Source: UBA3824 sp017541145 (GTDB taxonomy: Bacteria; Bacteroidota; Bacteroidia; Bacteroidales; UBA3824). Taken from it: a stretch of 16,265 nt of DNA. A program made the position numbers and the translations under genes. The DNA lies in NCBI GenBank assembly GCA_947168365.1, contig CAMVLO010000073.1:1-16265 (forward strand), in the 5' to 3' direction. Positions 13,128 to 16,265 of this stretch are shown piece after piece (position 1 is the stretch's first letter; each line of letters starts with the position of its first letter). The notes below the pieces were generated by a model. The model did no database searches and was not told where the DNA came from. It worked only from the letters and a program-made list of their open reading frames with translations.

Positions 13128-15422
13128 ATGAAAAAGATTTTTACAACATTTTTTTTGACGCTTTTTAGCGCAGCAACTTTTGCCCAAAGCAAGATTTCGG
13201 GCAATGTTTATGATGATAAATCATCACCAATTCCGTTTGCTAACATCGTTCTTTCGGCGGCGGATTCGTCCTTTGTTAGCGGCACAATCACCGACGAAAA
13301 CGGAAAATTTTCCGTTGAGAAAAAACAAAACGCAAAATTTTTAAACGTTTCGTGTCTTGGTTTTGAGACTAAAATTTTAGGTCTTGACGAAAACTTAGAA
13401 AAAATAATTTTAAAAACTTCGGACACCGAACTTCAAGAAATCACCGTTTCAGCACGCCGTCAACTCACTCAAATTAAAAACGGTGCAATGGTTACAACCG
13501 TTGAAAACTCTCTTTTGTCAAAAGAGGGAAATGCAGAAGACGTTTTGAAAAAAATTCCGGGCGTTATAAAAAAGGGCGACAACATCGAAGTTTTCGGTCG
13601 CGGAACGCCTGAAATTTACATCAACGGCAGAAAAATTCAAGACAAAAACGAACTGAAAAACCTTAATTCTGAAAACATCAAAAACGTTCAGGTTATAACA
13701 AATCCGGGTGTGAAATACTCAGCCGAAACAAAAAGCGTTATCGTAATAACCACCAAAAACACAGGCGGTGAAGGCTTTTCTTTCGATGTTAAAAATACAA
13801 ATAAATTTTCAAATTATTATTCTACTAACAATGCTCTTAATTTGAATTACAGAAAAAACAAATTGGACGTTTTCGCAAACGTAGTTGTCAACAAAAACAA
13901 AATCGAAGAAAAAGGCGAGATACAAAGAACATCGTATGCCGATGAAATTTGGACATATTTCACAGAAACAGAACATACAAGCAAAGAATCTCAATACAAC
14001 GGTAAAATCGGTTTTGATTATCAAATCAACGCTAAAAATTCATTAGGAGCATACTTCCAAAGTGAATTTTCGCAGGATAAAATTTCAGGAACTTCACTTC
14101 ATGATGTTTTGCAAAATGACATTCCTTACGATGAAATTAATATGTCAGATATCGAAAACTCCAAGTTGAAACCAAAACAAAATGTCAATTTCTATTATAT
14201 TGGTAAGGCTGGAAAACTTGATATAAATGCCAATTTGGATTATATGTCATCTTTTAAAACAAAAGATAATTCTGTTTTTGAAAACAGCACTTATTTTGAA
14301 AACAGAGATGTCAACACTTGTTCTGAAAGCGACAAACAACTTTTAGCGGAAAAAATTGTATTGAGTTATCCGGTACTCAACGGTACATTAAGTTTCGGTA
14401 ACGAACACACAGATTCCAAGGTAAAAGAAAATTATAAAAACGATGAAGGATATATCGACAACAGCGATCTACGCGTAGAAGAAAATAATAATGCAATATT
14501 TATGGAATATTCACGACCATTCAACGGCGTAAATATATCTGCCGGACTACGTTATGAAAATATCGGTTTCGAGTATTATTCTTTCGAAGAAAAAACAGAC
14601 GGTAAAACATACAACAATTTTTTCCCGTCATTTTCAGTTTCTGCACCGATAAAAGACTTTAATTTATCGTTCAGTTATTCACAAAGAACGCGACGTCCCG
14701 CATATTATCAACTCAGCAGCGGCATTAATTACAGCAGTAGATATTTGATTAGAAGCGGTAATCCATTGTTAAAACCTACAAAAAGTCATGATTTTCAGTT
14801 TATGACAATATACAAAATTGCCTATTTACAAGCATTTTTCAGCATAATCAAAAATCCGGTATTAAACACAACGAAAATCTATGCAGAAGATTCAAAAGTC
14901 AAGCACGTTACTTTTGAAAACTTCGACAAAATGCAAATTTATCAAATATTTGCCGGTTGTCAGCCGTCTGCGGGATTATGGTCTGCAACCATCAACGCCG
15001 GAGTTATCGGTCATTATCTGAAAATTAGATACAGAGAACAAGAAAAGATAATGAATAATCCTCTTCCAATAATTCAGTTCTTCAACAAATTGAAGTTGCC
15101 AAAAGGTTTTGTTTTAGGAGCTGATTTTGATTTTACCGGTAAAGGTCACTATGAAAACATTGCACCAAAACCGCAATTCAATTCAAATATAAGCATACAA
15201 AAATCATTTTTAAACGATGCGTTAGAGGTAAAATTGAGTATAGACGATATTTTCAAAACCAACAATCAAAAATTGGATTTTTACAATGCTGACATCTTTA
15301 TTTATCAAGCAGACAAAAGCGATACAAGATTTGTAACTCTGACATTAAAATACCGTTTCAACCCGGCAAAGTCCAAATACAAAGGCACCGGCGCAGGAAA
15401 CGACGAAAAAGAAAGGATGTAA
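13128..15422 (+). CDS. TonB-dependent-receptor-like outer membrane beta-barrel protein (OMP_b-brl_3 type)
   Basis: This 764-residue protein should sit in the outer membrane and take up or bind an unknown ligand. Residues 1-19 are a signal peptide (FAQ-S). Residues 22-95 form a carboxypeptidase-D regulatory-like domain (ISGNVYDDKSSPIPFANIVL, then GTITDENGKFSV). A plug-like domain follows at about 103-210 (EDVLKKIPGV; IYINGRKI; NVQVITNPG), and the rest is a barrel of alternating strands. The C-terminus LTLKYRFNPAKSKYKGTG, then GNDEKERM, is the tail seen across the OMP_b-brl_3 (PF14905) group. There is no SusD-like partner beside it, so a SusCD glycan system is not indicated. It has its own promoter, and the divergent TPR regulator is the likely controller. 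It ends seven bases before the stop of the opposing nuclease-type gene. Confidence 0.9.
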   Translation: MKKIFTTFFLTLFSAATFAQSKISGNVYDDKSSPIPFANIVLSAADSSFVSGTITDENGKFSVEKKQNAKFLNVSCLGFETKILGLDENLEKIILKTSDTELQEITVSARRQLTQIKNGAMVTTVENSLLSKEGNAEDVLKKIPGVIKKGDNIEVFGRGTPEIYINGRKIQDKNELKNLNSENIKNVQVITNPGVKYSAETKSVIVITTKNTGGEGFSFDVKNTNKFSNYYSTNNALNLNYRKNKLDVFANVVVNKNKIEEKGEIQRTSYADEIWTYFTETEHTSKESQYNGKIGFDYQINAKNSLGAYFQSEFSQDKISGTSLHDVLQNDIPYDEINMSDIENSKLKPKQNVNFYYIGKAGKLDINANLDYMSSFKTKDNSVFENSTYFENRDVNTCSESDKQLLAEKIVLSYPVLNGTLSFGNEHTDSKVKENYKNDEGYIDNSDLRVEENNNAIFMEYSRPFNGVNISAGLRYENIGFEYYSFEEKTDGKTYNNFFPSFSVSAPIKDFNLSFSYSQRTRRPAYYQLSSGINYSSRYLIRSGNPLLKPTKSHDFQFMTIYKIAYLQAFFSIIKNPVLNTTKIYAEDSKVKHVTFENFDKMQIYQIFAGCQPSAGLWSATINAGVIGHYLKIRYREQEKIMNNPLPIIQFFNKLKLPKGFVLGADFDFTGKGHYENIAPKPQFNSNISIQKSFLNDALEVKLSIDDIFKTNNQKLDFYNADIFIYQADKSDTRFVTLTLKYRFNPAKSKYKGTGAGNDEKERM

Positions 15423-15429
15423 AATTTTG

Positions 15430-16265
15430 TCACGGCTCTATAACTTCGATTTTAACATCGTGTTTTGCCTTACGCTTACTCCAATTTATTCCAACAAGAA
15501 TTATCTGTCGCGAAATGCCTTTCAACGCTGACGGATAATTTTTGTTTTTGATTTGATCGATTGCGCCTTGTGCTGATTTGTTGTGTTTGAGTTCAACCAC
15601 AATCGCTGGACGCGTTGAATTATGAAGCGGCACAAAAACCATATCAGCAAAGCCTTTTCCTGCCGGTTGTTCACGGTAGATTTTGTAGTAACGTTTTGCG
15701 GCATAATACGCAATAGTTATCGCACACGCCATAGAATTTTCGTCTTTGTATTTTATGATTGACGACGATTCAAAACGGTACTTGTCGAATGCCTCTGAAA
15801 TATAATCCGCATCCATCGCTATCGTTCTGTTAATCAGCGTTAAAGAATCAGTCAGAGCAGCAGAAACCTCGCCCCACCCGGATTCTCCAATTGAGAGTTC
15901 AAATTCTTCGGCAACTTCGGTATTGGGGATTCTTACCGTGCTATCTTCCGGGTTGTATGACAAATAACCCAAGTGCGCCAAAAGTGTCAAAACGTCATCG
16001 CTGTTATTGACATTTTTCATGTCGTTACGAAAACTTGTGGTTTTAATCGTAACGCTCTCACCATTAAGCATTTTGATAATTTTCTGTTGAACATTATCGC
16101 TGTCGATTTTTATATAATGTTCGATAGTAGTGTAGGCTGCTGATTTCGACCAATGACTGTTGTATTCACCATCTTCGGTGGCAAGCATCACGGAATTTGG
16201 GTTGAACATAGATTTTTCACTTCCAAAAATATATCCGTCGTAAGCATGTTCCATCAATGCCATAT
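15430..16265 (-). CDS. AAA-ATPase_like / PD-(D/E)XK protein, C-terminal part (runs off the right edge)
   Basis: At least 277 residues are visible and the gene continues beyond the window; the ATG at 16263 is internal, since the visible part begins in the middle of the family's pattern (YDGYIFGSEKSMFNPNSVM, the equivalent of the YDGY..YNPWS segment after the ATPase core). The tail carries the nuclease motif: GFADMVF with D207 and IVVELK with E224 and K226 (counted from that ATG), with Q237 in the next helix. It belongs to the same broad family as the pair at 6699 and 10057 but shares no long identical stretch with them, so it is an older paralogue. It faces the receptor gene tail to tail, with only seven bases between. 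Confidence 0.85.
   Translation of the reverse strand, partial: MALMEHAYDGYIFGSEKSMFNPNSVMLATEDGEYNSHWSKSAAYTTIEHYIKIDSDNVQQKIIKMLNGESVTIKTTSFRNDMKNVNNSDDVLTLLAHLGYLSYNPEDSTVRIPNTEVAEEFELSIGESGWGEVSAALTDSLTLINRTIAMDADYISEAFDKYRFESSSIIKYKDENSMACAITIAYYAAKRYYKIYREQPAGKGFADMVFVPLHNSTRPAIVVELKHNKSAQGAIDQIKNKNYPSALKGISRQIILVGINWSKRKAKHDVKIEVIEP

Noticed and set aside
13128..15422. SusC of a glycan-uptake SusCD pair
   Set aside because: No SusD-like gene is next to it, and the sequence and tail fit the OMP_b-brl_3 group better.

Overview
The window comes from an AT-rich member of the Bacteroidota, most likely Bacteroidales. The evidence is the repeated -7 promoter box TAnnTTTG, the absence of strong Shine-Dalgarno sites, several lipoproteins with short lipoboxes, an OMP_b-brl-type TonB-dependent receptor ending in the tail typical of that family, and several AAA-ATPase_like/PD-(D/E)XK genes of the kind that expand in this phylum. 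No species can be named from the sequence alone. No tRNA, rRNA, CRISPR array or transposase was seen, and no gene-free stretch exceeds about 250 bases.

Region 1 (about 1-5009, + strand) is an operon-like run for transmembrane phospho-signalling: a small lipoprotein with an OB-like fold, a vWA-like/transmembrane/FHA protein, a PP2C phosphatase with a transmembrane helix and a periplasmic LysM, and a Ser/Thr kinase with a transmembrane helix, SH3-like domain and a further extracytoplasmic domain. Phosphatase and kinase overlap by ATGA. The three large proteins place kinase, phosphatase and phosphothreonine reader in the cytoplasm and wall- or ligand-binding domains in the periplasm, so together they look like an envelope-sensing switch.

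Region 2 (5010-6640) holds a metallo-beta-lactamase-fold hydrolase (COG1237-like), convergent with the kinase with no bases between the two stop codons. Divergent from it is a small lipoprotein with a clear promoter, an acidic tail and a strong intrinsic terminator, which looks highly expressed.

Region 3 (6699-11793) is an accessory block. Two 578-residue AAA-ATPase/PD-(D/E)XK nuclease paralogues lie in the same orientation at an offset of exactly 3358 bp. They share stretches identical even at silent sites, separated by strongly diverged ones. Between them, on the opposite strand, sits a different ATPase/nuclease (archaeal ATPase/DUF234 type) bracketed by two copies of a roughly 52-bp palindromic repeat. 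The left copy contains that gene's promoter.

Region 4 (11843-16265) holds a membrane-bound TPR regulator with a C-terminal helix-turn-helix, divergent from an outer-membrane beta-barrel receptor. The 250-bp region between them carries a set of TGCAA-type repeats that look like operators. The right edge holds the C-terminal part of a third, more distant AAA-ATPase/PD-(D/E)XK protein.

The strongest candidates for something undescribed are the palindrome-bracketed ATPase inside the mosaic nuclease pair, the transmembrane kinase/phosphatase/FHA operon, and the regulator/receptor pair with its operator array.
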